Shown here in pieces: positions 41,631 to 59,995 of a DNA stretch of 64,000 bases. Source of the DNA: Notolepis coatsorum (taxonomy: Eukaryota > Chordata > Actinopteri > Aulopiformes > Paralepididae). The translations under genes and the position numbers were made by a program. Under the pieces are notes generated by a model, which saw only the letters and a program-made list of their open reading frames with translations, made no database searches and was not told the origin of the DNA. Every line of letters starts with the position of its first letter. The first letter of the stretch is position 1. The DNA lies in assembly GCA_963971535.1 (NCBI GenBank), contig OZ020599.1:93569765-93633764 (forward strand), written 5' to 3'.

Positions 41631-42201
41631 AATTTACCCAGGCAAGCAAGTAAGAACAAATTCTGATTTTATTTATTGTCAAAAGTATGCATAATGTTGT
41701 GTTAATTCCACAACAAGAGATATGTAATGTTAATTACCTGAAATTATTCCGTTTTTTGGGGGCGGAAACCCTGCATATATCGGTATCGGTTGATATAGGT
41801 TGATATCGATATCGGAAATTAAGAGTTGGACTATATCGGTATCGGTAAAAAAGCCAATATCGAGCATCCCTAGTTATTACCTCAGATGTCAGAATCATCT
41901 GCAATTGGTTACACTGTTAACTAGCTAACGTTTGATATATTGGTTGATATTTCCTCAGATATCTCGTATCCTTCTCTGTGCATCTCCCCTACTAGGCTTC
42001 AATAGAACTGGCACCAAGCTGAGCATAGAATGCTGGTATTCTGACGTGATGACCCTTCCTTTTATAGTTTCCTTGGGGCCAAGCAAGCGGGCCCATTCAG
42101 GGCACTCGCTCCAAGCGGCCTGGTTATGAACTGTCACTGCACTAGCGTGAATGAATTGTGGAATGTTGAGATCCTAGAGTGTGGAAGCTGCTTCTCTCCA
42201 T

Positions 42202-42787
42202 CAGGGGCGGATTTAGGATTGTAGGAGATCCGGGGCTTAGCCCAGATAGGTGCCCGCGATAGCGGGCACGGATTTATTTTACTTCGACACCACAATTTTT
42301 AACTTATACCACCACCTTGAAAGTGTTAATATGCGTCTTTGTTTACGGTTTGATTATCACTGATACAAAGTAAAATAGTGCAGTGCAATAAAATAGTTAG
42401 TAAAATAGAATAAAATAATGCAATAGTGCATTGCAATAAAATAGTTATCATCGTATTTTTTCGGGAGGCCGGTAAGGAGTGCATTACAGTAGTCGAGTTG
42501 GCTTGAGATAAAGGCATGGATCTGGTTTTCAGCGTCCTTTTGATTTATAAATGGCCGTACTATGTTTCTAAGGTGGAAAAATTAAGTTTTTGTCAACTTG
42601 TTGATTGTGATTTAAAGCTTAGGTCTGAGTCTACCATAACACCAAGACTTAACTCACTCAAATACAGCTAGCAGCTGGATAGACCACAGATGGAAATTAG
42701 CTTCTGCTAAATCTGGTGCAAACATATTTTCATGTAACAATGATGAATTGTCAAAAAAAAAAATATATATCATTATCATTATCATTA

Positions 42788-42824
<37 letters not shown>

Positions 42825-42891
42825 GATTCGGGGCTTTTCAGAAAACATTCGGGGCTTGAGCCCAAGTAGCCACCCCCTAGCCCCGCCCCTG
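42202..42891. mobile_element. Non-autonomous hAT element, 8-bp target duplication
   Basis: Ends CAGGGGCGGATTTAGG and CTAGCCCCGCCCCTG are inverted. CTCTCCAT flanks both sides exactly (42194-42201, 42892-42899). It contains a long T run (about 42789-42820) and no transposase. Confidence 0.88.
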
Positions 42892-43499
42892 CTCTCCATG
42901 CCCTCAATTTTCACTCTATCTCTGACTTTTTGGGTTCAAAACACTCACAATGTTCTCTACTCGCTCACTTATAATATATATACCGGTATATATATATATT
43001 TTCTTTTTGGTCTAGCATGTTCTGTTCTCCCAAAATCAGCAGAAGTTCCACATGTGCACTGGCCCCCTCTCTCTGCACTCTGAGATTGAACTACCATTAA
43101 CGACCCAGCAGGTCACAGACAGTTTACTCACAGGGCACAGACACTGGTCCACTCACACATACACACACGTGCACGTGCACGTACACACACACACACACAT
43201 TGCTGTACAGACATGGGTCCAACACTGTCGCATTCAGCACACAGTCAGCGGTACATTGGGTGCAACCACACTTTCACAATTTCCCTGGAATTATCTATTC
43301 GTCAGAAAAGCAAGCCTTGTAGAGTAGACCAGGTTTGGTAAGCAAATAAAATAGACTTATAAAACTAATAAAAGACATGAATTCATTGGGGCAGATATAG
43401 TCGACATCATCACTCACTCACTTACTCATCACTCACTCACTCACTCCGTTTAAAGGCCCAATGGATAGCCCAACCACCCAAAACAGTTGTATGGGGGCC

Positions 43500-44995
43500 C
43501 AACCACCCAAACTTCCCTTTTTGATCTTAAACTAAATGCAAAGAAAACTAAATCCATGATGTTCACAAGGGCTCGCTCAAAGCCAGTGAATCATATGCAT
43601 ATTGCTACGCTAAAGGGAGCAACCATAGAACATTTTTCATCCTACATTTTTATTTGATTTGATGTTTTTTATTTTCGTGTCTTGTATGCCCAGCCCATAT
43701 GGGCTTACAAGACACATAACAATAAGTATATAATAATATACTTGACCAATTATTTGACAAATGACATATAGACCAAGATGGCCACAAGAAAAAGAAAATT
43801 ACAATAAAACGTAATATAACACAAGCTGTACGCAATGTATGTAAACAAAAACGAGGAATTCAAATACAATTATATAGGATATAGTGTGTTTTGTCTCAAG
43901 TGCCATGCTTTCTCCAAAAATCCTCCACAAAAAAACAACTCAACATACAACTCTCAGATTGCCAAAACAAATCTGGATTTACAATTTGAATTTTCTCAAA
44001 TAAAGCCCTCCTCAAAGCGGTGTCCTCCACCACTCCCAGATCACATAGAACACACAACCGCTCCTCCTCAGGTTTACCTTGGAATCTACCCACTTCCACA
44101 GCCAATGGCAGGGTGCCAGACCTCAGCTGGGCACACAGAGACCTCCGTCTTCTCTTTAAGTTTTACATTACATAAGGTTCAGTAAAATACTCATTTTTAA
44201 TTACAACATATTTTCTAAGTTTAGGTTTTTTCCATATCTCCACCTTCCACTTATCCTGATGGATTGTTGATAATTTTGTTTGAATTATGTGAACCTTACA
44301 CTGCAGATTGTTCATAAAAATCATACTTAAGTCCGCAGAAGAAAGAATCATGGACATCTCTCTTGACCAGGGATGACTGTGTGCTCTGTCCCAGTTAAAT
44401 ATCTTTTTTGTCACCCTGTCATTTGGCAGCTGGACCAGGCGGTTCCATAACCTAACCATTTCACCTTTTTGCTTGACCAAGCAAGAGTATCTTTCCAATC
44501 TAATTAGCATTGCCTCTAGCAGCTACCATACCAGGTCCACAAGATGGCTAATTTAAAAAAAAAAAAAAAAAAAAACGAGAATACACACTGAACTAGGAAG
44601 AACAGCTTTTTCAAGCTTCGCACCTTGGGCATGGAATGGGCTACAGGACCATATCCACTTAGATACCCTGGTCTGGTCTCTCTCTGCGAATTTAAATCTG
44701 TATTACATAACTTCCTACGAGAAGAATGTCACTGCTTTCTGTAGTCGGGTCCCAAAATTACTGTATTATCCTGTATTATACTGTCATACACTTTTACTAT
44801 TATGTAGACTATTCTGTTTTGTGTTTACATGTGATATATTGTATGTATGCACTTTTATTATATTCTTGTGTGATGTACCGCACATTTTATTGCTGTCTGA
44901 TATATTCAAATGTTATTGCTGTCATCTTGGCCAGTGGTCTCCCTTGCAAAAGAGATCTTGTATCTCAATGGTACTTTTAAATAAAGGTTACATTT
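43500..44995 (+). mobile_element. LINE C-terminal fragment split by another LINE
   Basis: Plus-strand KLNAKKTKSMMFTRARSKPV at 43530-43640 continues, after an insertion, as RIHTELGRTAFSSFAPWAWN at 44580-44700. These are consecutive C-terminal blocks of fish LINE reverse transcriptases. Confidence 0.65.
43641..44575 (-). mobile_element. Inserted LINE C-terminal fragment
   Basis: The minus strand gives LWNRLVQLPNDRVTKKIFNW and, frameshifted, EERLCVLCDLGVVEDTALRR, the usual end of a LINE ORF2. An A run lies at 44552-44573, at the junction with the outer LINE. Confidence 0.6.
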
Positions 44996-45039
44996 TTTTT
45001 TTATTATTATTATCTAGTAGATTTATTCAGTTAGTGGTG

Positions 45040-46773
45040 CTCTTGATATAGGGACTAGACAACTAGTAAATAATGAGTTAACGTTCCGAAAAGCTTATTT
45101 TCCATCTACAGATAAAACGATTCGGGTAAAGAAATCACAGAATGGGACTTTAAATCATAACAGTGCACACTCCAACTCAACAGGTGGCGGTATATACCTT
45201 AGTGATTCGTTTGTGACCCTGCATGAAGCTCTTTGAATACAGCCGCCAGAGACGGACATCTCAAAACAGCCCGCGAATTAATTGCTTTGGTTGAGTTATG
45301 TTTATTCGTTGTTGTCAAGCTGAACTCTCGTAGTTATTTGCTTAGAAAACAAGACGGTAAGTGTTTTCTAAAGTCGTAGCCTACATGCAGAACTTGAAAG
45401 ATATAACGCTACGTTATCTAACCCGACGTATGTCGAATTTGACTCCATTAATGCCTACATACGACTCTGAACTCGTTTTCCTACATTGTTGCATTACAGT
45501 GTGTAGTTGTAGACCGTGAACGCAGTTGAGTAGCTATACTCAATGTATACCTAGCTACTCAATTTATACCTGCCCACTGCTTTCACTGTCTACAACAACT
45601 GCCCCACACTGTAATCATAACTACCTAACCTACCTCATACTATAGTCTACCAATATACTCTTTATGATAGCCATGTACAACAGTGCTGTATACCGCATAT
45701 TTACATTTTTATATTTACCCCATATATATATCCATATTTGTCTGAATATACCTGCATATAACCCCTCTAATAGATATGCTATACAGCATTATGTATATAG
45801 AGGCTCTATATACGTAATCCTATACCATATATATTTATTCTCAACGCATAATATCCACACCTGTCGGTACTTACCTGCACATAAACCTTTTACATATCTC
45901 TAGATATATATCTGTACATATCCTACTCTTACTAGTTACGCTGCCATTATGACTAACTACCAACTGTACCCAGTTTAATCACCTTGTATATTGTATATTG
46001 CTGTTGTACTCTGGTTGGATGCCAACTTATTATTGTCATTGTACTGTACTCGTGCTGCATAATGACAACATTTGAATCTAATCTAATTAATTTCTTACAG
46101 TAAGCCTAGCTAGCGGGACCCAGGACTGTCGACTAGACGTGGCTGCCTAACGTTAGACCCATAACAACCACAATGGCAAGAAGAGCAAAATACCCACAGA
46201 ACCTTGAAAATATGACTTTTGATGTCACCACTGAGGACGACTACTCAACGACTACTGCCAAAGAAGATGTAACGCTGGCGGAAAACGACGACGCGAATGA
46301 CCAGCCCGTCGTCTTCTTGTGTGGGAAGTGCAACTTGCCTGTCGGCGACTCCCTGTCCTGGGACCGAATCGAGGAAGAGGAGAACCAAATAATTTTGAAT
46401 CGCGTAACCGCCAGTGTCTTGATTGGAAAGGAACCCGTTTTACACGAGCACGGCAAGAAGAAATCCGTCTGCGGGGTCGTCCGCCTCTCCTGTCAAGGCT
46501 GTACGTCGTTGCTAGGCATGGTGTACATGTCCACACCCAAGAGCCTGGACTACAAGAGGTACAAGTTCTGTCTTGACGTCGCGGATATTGAGAGTTACGT
46601 GCTGGGCTCTGCGGACAAGCAGGTGTTTGTGGGCTCGAAGGAGAAGTCTCTCAGCCTGGTTAACAAATGCACTGTTGAACAACAGCTTGACGAGATGAAG
46701 TCGCTGGTGTTGACCCTGGCCAACAGGATGACAGAGATCGAGGCTAACCTAGAGTTGCTGATCTAAGCATGGT
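45040..46773 (+). repeat. Segmental duplication, copy B (mis18a-like gene)
   Basis: The shorter partner of 37018-41203, lacking the intronic insertions. It keeps the donor AAGACG/GTAAGT at 45357 and acceptor TTTCTTACAG ending at 46100. Confidence 0.9.
46173..46766 (+). CDS. mis18a: Mis18-alpha-like protein, copy B (197 aa)
   Basis: An intact single-exon frame nearly identical to copy A. Both CxxC pairs are kept (CGKCNLPVGDSLSW and SCQGC), as are DYKRYKFCLDVADIESYVLG and the C-terminal helix, which here extends to NLELLI. The 5'UTR intron is only 744 bases (45357-46100). Differences from copy A are mostly outside the zinc ligands: Asp for Val-17, Lys for Met, Gln for Arg and Thr for Lys around the second CxxC, and Ser for Pro. 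The role in CENP-A deposition is from family knowledge. Which copy is ancestral cannot be told here, but B's intron is the less disturbed. Confidence 0.88.
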   Translation: MARRAKYPQNLENMTFDVTTEDDYSTTTAKEDVTLAENDDANDQPVVFLCGKCNLPVGDSLSWDRIEEEENQIILNRVTASVLIGKEPVLHEHGKKKSVCGVVRLSCQGCTSLLGMVYMSTPKSLDYKRYKFCLDVADIESYVLGSADKQVFVGSKEKSLSLVNKCTVEQQLDEMKSLVLTLANRMTEIEANLELLI

Positions 46774-46893
46774 AAACAAACAATATACTGCCTGCATGCT
46801 CAGTAGGAATAGGCCTACTCAAAATATCAGCACATTCATCTAATCCAAACTGCAACACCACCATGTAGACAATGTCCCATAAGTGGTTATGGA

Positions 46894-47272
46894 TTAGGCC
46901 TGTGCAGAAGAAACATCTTTTATCAGGGCACAAGTCATTTCATATCTCGATAAAGATATCACGATATAGTCATTCTTTTTGTAAATTCGATAATAAAAAA
47001 AAAAAAATCTTTACAAAATAACCACATGGCTCATGACTTCTTTCTGATAATCCTCTGAACTAATAGAAATTAAATACACTTTCTCTTTACTTCTTTTTAT
47101 TTGGAAGTGTTAGTTATGCAAGCCCACATGTAGAGAAGTAAAGCAGGGTCTGACTAAAATACTGCTGTAAAACAGTTTTTCCAACAATGGTGATAGAAAC
47201 TAGAGAAAAATATCAATAGAAATGTTTATTAATATATATATATATATATATTGCACTGTTTGCACAGCCCTA
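46894..47272. mobile_element. hAT-like MITE
   Basis: Ends TAGGCCTGTGCA and TGCACAGCCCTA are inverted. No target duplication was found. A TA array lies near its right end. Confidence 0.55.
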
Positions 47273-47279
47273 CTACAAC

Positions 47280-48550
47280 AGGTTTTTTTTGTTTTTGTTT
47301 TTACCCTAGCCCTGTTTGGGGTGATGCGGTTGATGTGTACTAGAGCCCTTTCGTAGTTACCCAGCTATCTAGGTGGCTGTGCAGCTGTGTAACTGTTTAG
47401 TTCATGCATAATGAATATCAGCTAACTAGGTGGTTGTGAGGCTCTGTAACTGTTTCGTTACGAACCACTTCATTCATAATGAATAGAAGAATTTATTCAT
47501 CATGCAGATTAACACACATGCGAGATGGGCGACACATAGGAACACACACACATGCATTGAGTCACCGGAGTTCAGGGAGTAGGTGCGGAAAGGTGACTAT
47601 AGTTCGGCAGAGAAAGTGCAGATCGACTTGGGATTGGTCTCTCCGTGTTTAGGAGACTCAGGCGTATACAAGTCTATTGGGATCATGTCTCCAGCACCCC
47701 CACAGCCGTAGCTACAACCACTTAATGTCAAGGCTCTCATCCACATTCATTCATTTTCTCCCCCCGCTATCTCTCCCATGAGCTCGATGTAACGTGGAAG
47801 TGCAGTGATCTATTGGGGAAAAACTCCCTTTTTTAGATTGCTCCTGTGTTACTTTTTTTAAATAATTTTTTTTATATATCACCATGACAACCATGCCCTG
47901 TTTTGATCTCTATTTCCTGCTTGCAGGGTGCAGGAGGAACCCGAACATACTTAGCTTGGCCTTTAAATTCCCCAAGGAACATAGGCCATCGATGAAACCC
48001 CTCCCTCTCTTGGTGTTGTGCCCTCCGGTCCAGTTGTTGCCATGACAGCCCTTCGTCTCCTGTGCTGTGATTCTTCTCCGGGTGGTTCTCTGTCTTCCTC
48101 TCTTCCTGCCCCGTGGATTCCACTGAAGAGTAGTTCCAGGTTTTGTTTAAGAAGTTGTGAAATGTCAGGTGCCAGGTGTTCTCCCTTATCCTACATAAAA
48201 TCAGCAGTATGAAAAATACTTTTTTTTTTTGTATTTGTATTCTTCTGTCTTGTATTTGCACTTTATAATAATGAGCTTCAAATTTGTCATTTATATATAT
48301 ATAATAAAACAACTTTCTATCTGAGTTTGCTTTCTGAGAAGCCGTTACCATGGCCTTGTTGGCTTAAAGGAAAGGAATTCATGTTGGATTAAATACAAAC
48401 ACTTTAGACACAAGTTATTTTTTGTCTACATAGGAAATCTAAGAGGACTACCTAGCCTAGCTCTGTATAGCAGTGGTTCTCAAATGTTTTTGGTTTGTGT
48501 ACCCCCTATTAGAAATGCTTTATGTCAAGATAAGACAAGATATTCCTTAA
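47280..48550. other. No gene supported
   Basis: A minus-strand frame of 159 codons (47872-48351) shows no recognised domain and is partly simple sequence. Nothing else recognised. Confidence 0.4.
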
Positions 48551-48554
48551 AATA

Positions 48555-48785
48555 AATAAATGGCTGCATTTATATAGCGCTTTTATCCAAAGCGCTTTAC
48601 AATTTGTTCCTCACATTCACACACCGACGGCAGAGGCAACCATGCAAGGTGCCAACCTGCTCATCGGGAGAATTTAGGGGTTAAGTGTCTTGCTCAAGGA
48701 CACTTCGACATGCTGTCCGGGAGGACCGGGAATCAAACCGAGAACCTCCAGATAACCAGACGACTACTCTAGCTACCTGATCCCC
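48555..48785 (-). mobile_element. tRNA-derived SINE (second family)
   Basis: Reverse-orientation landmarks: TTTATATAGCGCTTTTATCC, GCACCTTGC-type GCAAGGTGCC, CTCATCGGGAG and TAAGTGTCTTGCTCAAGGAC. Confidence 0.8.
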
Positions 48786-49084
48786 TTGGGGAAAGGCATC
48801 ATGGGGGGAGGGGGTACAGGTGTATCGGCATGGTAATAGAAGACATAACTAGGCAATAAACTAATAGTACAGTAGAAAAATAAACTAAACAATATAATTA
48901 ACTGAATATGAGCAAGTAGGCAGTGTAATCAAAGGTGCAGATGAGTGTGTATGGCCTATCAGTTATATTATACATTACAATAAATATGGTAAATATCACT
49001 TAGCATCTGAATATATACTATGAGTAAGTAAAGTATACAGTATACACAGACAGGTGCAGTATACATAAGGTACCCTAACTGGCA

Positions 49085-49325
49085 TGAAGACGAAAGTCTT
49101 TCTCTGGTCTGCATCCCCTTAACAATTGTGTGTATTGAGCTGTACTGTGAATGAATGAATGAATGAAAACTTTATTAACAGATTGCAGAATGGGTACAGT
49201 ACAGCTCAATACATACAATTGTTAAGGGGATGCAGACCAGAGAAAGACTTTCGTCTTGTTTACATCAGGGTCCCCCATTTTCAATTCAACCTGTATTGTA
49301 CCCATTCTGCAATCTGTTAATACAA
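49085..49325. mobile_element. LINE 3' end fragments in both orientations
   Basis: GACGAAAGTCTTTCTCTGGT (plus orientation) at 49088, then TTAACAGATTGCAGAATGGG (minus) at 49177, then plus sequence again near 49295. All are the 3' end of the 34325-type LINE. Confidence 0.75.
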
Positions 49326-49849
49326 TCAATCAATCAGTAGTCACAGCATGCGCATTGCGGTGTTAGATCTGATCAAAGAGTTCTAATAATTAGCTGGAGC
49401 TAAACAACTGTGCAGTACTCAAGTCCAACGGTAAGAGGCAGCAATACGACACACGCAAACGGGCGTCCAACCTGCGGAAACATAAAAGGCCACAAGAGGA
49501 AGAAGAAGAAGCAGAGTCAGCCATTGGCTGGAAAATATCCCTACGTCAGACCAAAACAGCCTTGCCGTTTCCGGACTCATGGGGTTTCCTCCTATTGGTT
49601 TCCTCTGCTACCCATGTGCATAATGTGCTGTTCTATGCATGTTCTTCATAATATACCTCCGTGGTGTGTATCATTATAGGAGAATCGACTCGTTTATTAT
49701 GGTAGTCCTATGAGGAGAAAATACATCTGTGTTCGTTACCCGGCGGTGGTGGAAAGTCGAGGTATGTTTGAAACGCAACGATTAAACGTAACTTTAATTA
49801 AGTTAACTTACGTTACTTGACATTCCCCAGATAGTTAAAACATTTAACC

Positions 49850-50124
49850 AGAGACAACCAACAGTACTGTATATTTGCATATCATATATGTCACAAATGT
49901 AACTGTACTAAATACCTGTATGTCATGTATGTCCCTATGCCATAAATGTCATGTATGTTGTGTATATTATAAATGTCACTATGAATTGAAAATGGGGGAC
50001 CCTGATGTAAACAAGACAAACGTCTTTCTCTGGTCTGCATCCCCTTAACAATTGTATGTGTTGAGCCGTACTGTATTGTACCCATTCTGCAATCTGTTAA
50101 ATAAAGTTTTCATTCATTCATTCA
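49850..50124 (+). mobile_element. LINE 3' end fragment just upstream of nsun5
   Basis: AAACGTCTTTCTCTGGTCTG to CCATTCTGCAATCTGTTAAA and then TAAAGTTTTCATTCATTCAT. It ends about 93 bases before the nsun5 start codon. An upstream donor-like GTCGAG/GTATGT at 49759 and acceptor-like TTGTTGTCTAG ending at 50197 suggest a 5'UTR intron containing this LINE. Confidence 0.7.
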
Positions 50125-50162
50125 GACGTTTCAGAGGGAAGTTAGCGTCCTAGCTAACGTAG

Positions 50163-56357
<6,195 letters not shown>

Positions 56358-56363
56358 GGAAAC

Positions 56364-57587
56364 TAGGGGTGTGACCAAATATCGTGTTATATGTCGCAGA
56401 GACGAAAAACCGATATCGGGACAGAGAGTTGCAGGAACATGGAGAGGGCGCTGACCGGCACGGAACGCAACAAAACCACAGTGCAGAGAGTCTCGACACC
56501 TAGGTGCTGCGGCTGAGAGTAAACAGGAAACAGCCACAACACCTAGGTGCTGCGGCTGAGAGTAAACAGGAAACAGCGTCATGTGCAGTGAACCGATGAA
56601 TATCGTTGTCTCTTCCGACAATGAGGCCAAGTAAAGATATTCCCACAACTCATTTTGCCACGCGGCACAAACGCCCACTAGTCGCGGGGCTTACAGTGAT
56701 ATGCTCATCATCAATCCAATCAAATCAAATGTATTTGTAGAGCTGGGCGATATAACGATAACGATAATTATTGCGATATATTTTAATAATCGATATGGGG
56801 GGGGGGATAACTTTTTTATTTTATTTTTTGACCTGCAACAGGGCAGTTTTAAAACCAGAGACAGTGGACAGACTTGTCTTTCTTGCCTGCAACTTAAAGT
56901 AATGGCTTTGCTTGTCCAAATGACAATACTGACCAAATTGAGATTTATTTTTCTCTTATTTTGTTTGCTTCTAATTTAAAATACAGTTTGAAACCGTCTG
57001 TACACAGTAGGCTATGTGTGCTAGCAGAGCTAGTCTCCAGTCATGAGTCAAGGTGCACATGTGCGGTGGTTTGTCCACCAAAAAAGCGCCAAAAGATAGA
57101 AAAGAAACTAGCAGAGCCAGAATTGTTCAACTCCCCTGGAGCCACAGCCAGCAGAGAAGCCCGTTTACGTTCGCTTTCAAACCAGATGCAGCCTGAGCAG
57201 TGTGAGGGGATGTAACACTAAAGATGGCGGCAAACGACAAAGAATAGCTGCAAAATAAACATACATCTGTTGTTTATAAAAAAAAAAGTTTATATCGATT
57301 TTTTTTTTTATCGTTATCGCAATATAATTTTTGGCCATATCGCCCAGCCCTATGTAGAGCCCGAAATCACAAGTCAATGACCCCATCGGCCGGACAAGTC
57401 TTCTTTAAACAAGTCCAGAAGAAACATCACAATAAATCCCACCAAAATAAGTGTAAAATAAATAAATTGTCCTTTTTTTCTCTTTTTTGCCATTATATAA
57501 AATATTGTTATAATATTGAATCTTATCGAGATTGTGAACCCAATGTCGTGTATCGTATTGTGAACTGAGGGAATCGGCACGCCCCTA
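56364..57587. mobile_element. hAT element directly after the nsun5 stop codon
   Basis: It starts TAGGGGTGTGACC six bases after the stop and ends GGCACGCCCCTA. The flanks GAGGAAAC (56356-56363, overlapping TGA) and GAGGAGAG (57588-57595) form an imperfect 8-bp duplication. The nsun5 3' UTR must run through it to reach a polyadenylation signal. Confidence 0.7.
56744..57352. mobile_element. Nested hAT element with perfect 8-bp duplication
   Basis: The right end is ATATCGCCCAGCCCTA; the left end TGGGCGATATAACG lacks the first six bases expected. TGTAGAGC flanks both sides exactly (56736-56743, 57353-57360). A Lys/Arg-rich frame near 57060 is not convincing coding sequence. Confidence 0.75.
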
Positions 57588-57807
57588 GAGGAGAGACCGT
57601 CTCTTGTGTTTTGTTTTGTGCATGTTAATTAAGCTCTGCGTAAGGCCGCACACTAGCAGTTGTGGGTAATAATAATGAATTAGATTCACGTAGAGCTTCG
57701 CAGCGCAGCAAGAGAGATTGGACTGGATGAGAGATCCTGACCCCTAGATGTCTTTGGGGATGGAGTTGTCAAATCAGTTTTGTGAACAGCATAGACGTTA
57801 ATGGAAA

Positions 57808-57813
57808 AATAAA
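57808..57813 (+). promoter_or_regulatory. Candidate nsun5 polyadenylation signal
   Basis: AATAAA in GGAAAAATAAAGATATT, the first strong signal beyond the hAT insertion, about 1.45 kb after the stop. Confidence 0.4.
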
Positions 57814-58960
57814 GATATTTCTATGGCTCTTTGTTTTGTTTTATTCTGTTGATTCCGTATTCTACATTTGTTATCCAAGCCTCCCTGTCCACCCTGCTGC
57901 CTTGTATTTTAAAAACTCGTCAAGAGTGATGAGGGGACCATGGGAGAGATGATGGCGGAAGATAAAGCAAGGAGTGTTACTCGAGTGACCAGATGTTATC
58001 TTTTGTAGCCACATTATGGTGAGAAAAATCTTATTTCATGGGTGTGAAGCACTTAAAATCCACTTGGATAATTTAATAAGGTATAGTTGAATAAATCCAC
58101 TTGGATAATTTAATAAGGAATAGCTTAGAAGAGACCTTGCAGGGAATGTTTATGTACCGTAGTTCTCTTGCAGCATGGCTGCCTGTAACATGGCAACCAT
58201 TTTGTGCAAGAGCCCATGGTTGCTTTTATGAGAAATGTATCAACAAAAACCTTTGGTTTCTTATTATTGAATCTTGTTAATAATTCACAACAGTAAAATG
58301 ATTTTCCAATTTTACCTACTCTACCACTTAGAAATTGGGCATTTTCTTGTGAAGGCAGTTACCATTGGTTAAAGGCCGCCATGCTTGAATAAAACTACAA
58401 ACATTCAACCTGAAAGTACATTTAAGTGGAAACCCCTTTGAATGAATAGTCGTCCTGATGGATTAGAGTGAGCCATTGGTAAGGCATGAAGAGCTGCCGC
58501 TATACTACAGGTAAAGTAAACGCAGTTAAGCATTACAAGCACTAACTAACGTCAAATTATTCAACTGGTGGATGAATTAAACATTATTTTGGTAATTAAT
58601 ATATATAAAAACATTTTGTATGAATAGTTCTGGGAACGCTTTGCTAATATGTTAGTACATCATTATGCAATGAAAGGAAGTTCCATAAGTATGAATTTTT
58701 ATCAGGAACATGACAATTACAGCATTTATATAAGTTAAGTACTTCATTAACATGAAGATATGTATGCATGCCATAGTTAGGTGTTCACCATTAATTAATC
58801 TTATTGTACAGTGTTACCAAAATTGTACAACACCCTGGGAGGGGTGGCAGTGGTGGCTTCAAATTCAATGCACAGTTAAAAAATCCCCCATTAAATGTAA
58901 TAGATGAAAACAATTGTTTTATATATCTGCAATGTTTGCTTTGAACACAAGGTGGCGCAT
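57814..58960. other. No feature recognised
   Basis: AT-rich intergenic sequence with a near-duplicate CCACTTGGATAATTTAATAA at 58061 and 58097. No gene or complete element is visible. Confidence 0.5.
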
Positions 58961-58989
58961 CGACCACATCAAACAAGAGGGACGCGGAC

Positions 58990-59560
58990 AAATACTGCGG
59001 CATTGATTGATTGATTGATTGATTGAAAAGTTTATTAACAGATTGCAGAATGGGTACAGTACAGCTCAATACATACAATTGTTAAGGGGATGCAGACCAG
59101 AGAAAGACTTTCGTCTTGTTTACATCAGGGTCCCCCATTTTCAATTCATCATATGACACACACGACATACAGATAGACAGTACTGCTACATCTATACATT
59201 TATGACATACCAGATTTGCAAATACAGTACTGTTTGTGATACAAAAAGTGTCCAGAAAAACAGTTATATACATTTGACGTAGAAACTGTACATTGGAGTA
59301 GGTGGGGTTGGGTGGGTGGGGCTGTACATTGGGGGGGGGGGGGGGGGGGGGAGACACTGTACATTGGAATACTGACAAAGCCATACTTGGTCTTTACTGT
59401 ACAACTGGGTTAGGACATTTGTAGGGGCCCGTTTCGAATTGCAGTCTCCCGTAGGTGTTCTTTGAGAGTGTTTTTGAAAGTGGGTAGTGATTCACATTCC
59501 TTTACAGCTTTGGGTAGGGCGTTCCACATTGTTTCTTTAATCAAGTTTCTTTAATAGTTG
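58990..59560 (-). mobile_element. LINE 3' fragment (34325 family)
   Basis: TGATTGATTGATTGATTG, then TTAACAGATTGCAGAATGGG and GAAAGACTTTCGTCTTGTTT, through the 3' UTR with its G run at 59331-59351, into CAGCTTTGGGTAGGGCGTTC near the end of the ORF. Confidence 0.85.
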
Positions 59561-59763
59561 TCATACAGAAGTACAGAATACTTTCATACAAAATGCTTCT
59601 TACTGTTACGCTCCAGAGACTGTGCTAGACAAGATAGTATCAAATAACATAGTATAGCATGTAATTTAGAAGAAGAAAATGAGGTCACAGTGTTCGGTAT
59701 AGACATATGTACAATGTTCTGAGTTACCATATAATATACAATACTATGCAGTGTACTAATGTA

Positions 59764-59964
59764 CAGTACTATATTTACATTTACATTTACATTTAGTCAT
59801 TTAGCTGACGCTTTTATCCAAAGCGACTTACAAGTTCTGTGCGACAAGACAGCAAGAAGGGTATAACTCTATCAGCTGAGTAACAATGTTCATCAAAGTG
59901 TTGCGTGTTACAGTGTAGGTTAGTTTATTAGGACAAGTGCATGACATTAAGGTTAGTCGGGGTT

Positions 59965-59995
<31 letters not shown>

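Noticed and set aside
47872..48351. 159-codon minus-strand open frame
   Set aside because: No recognisable domain, AT-rich first half and no partner exons; it could be a transposon remnant, but there is not enough to call.
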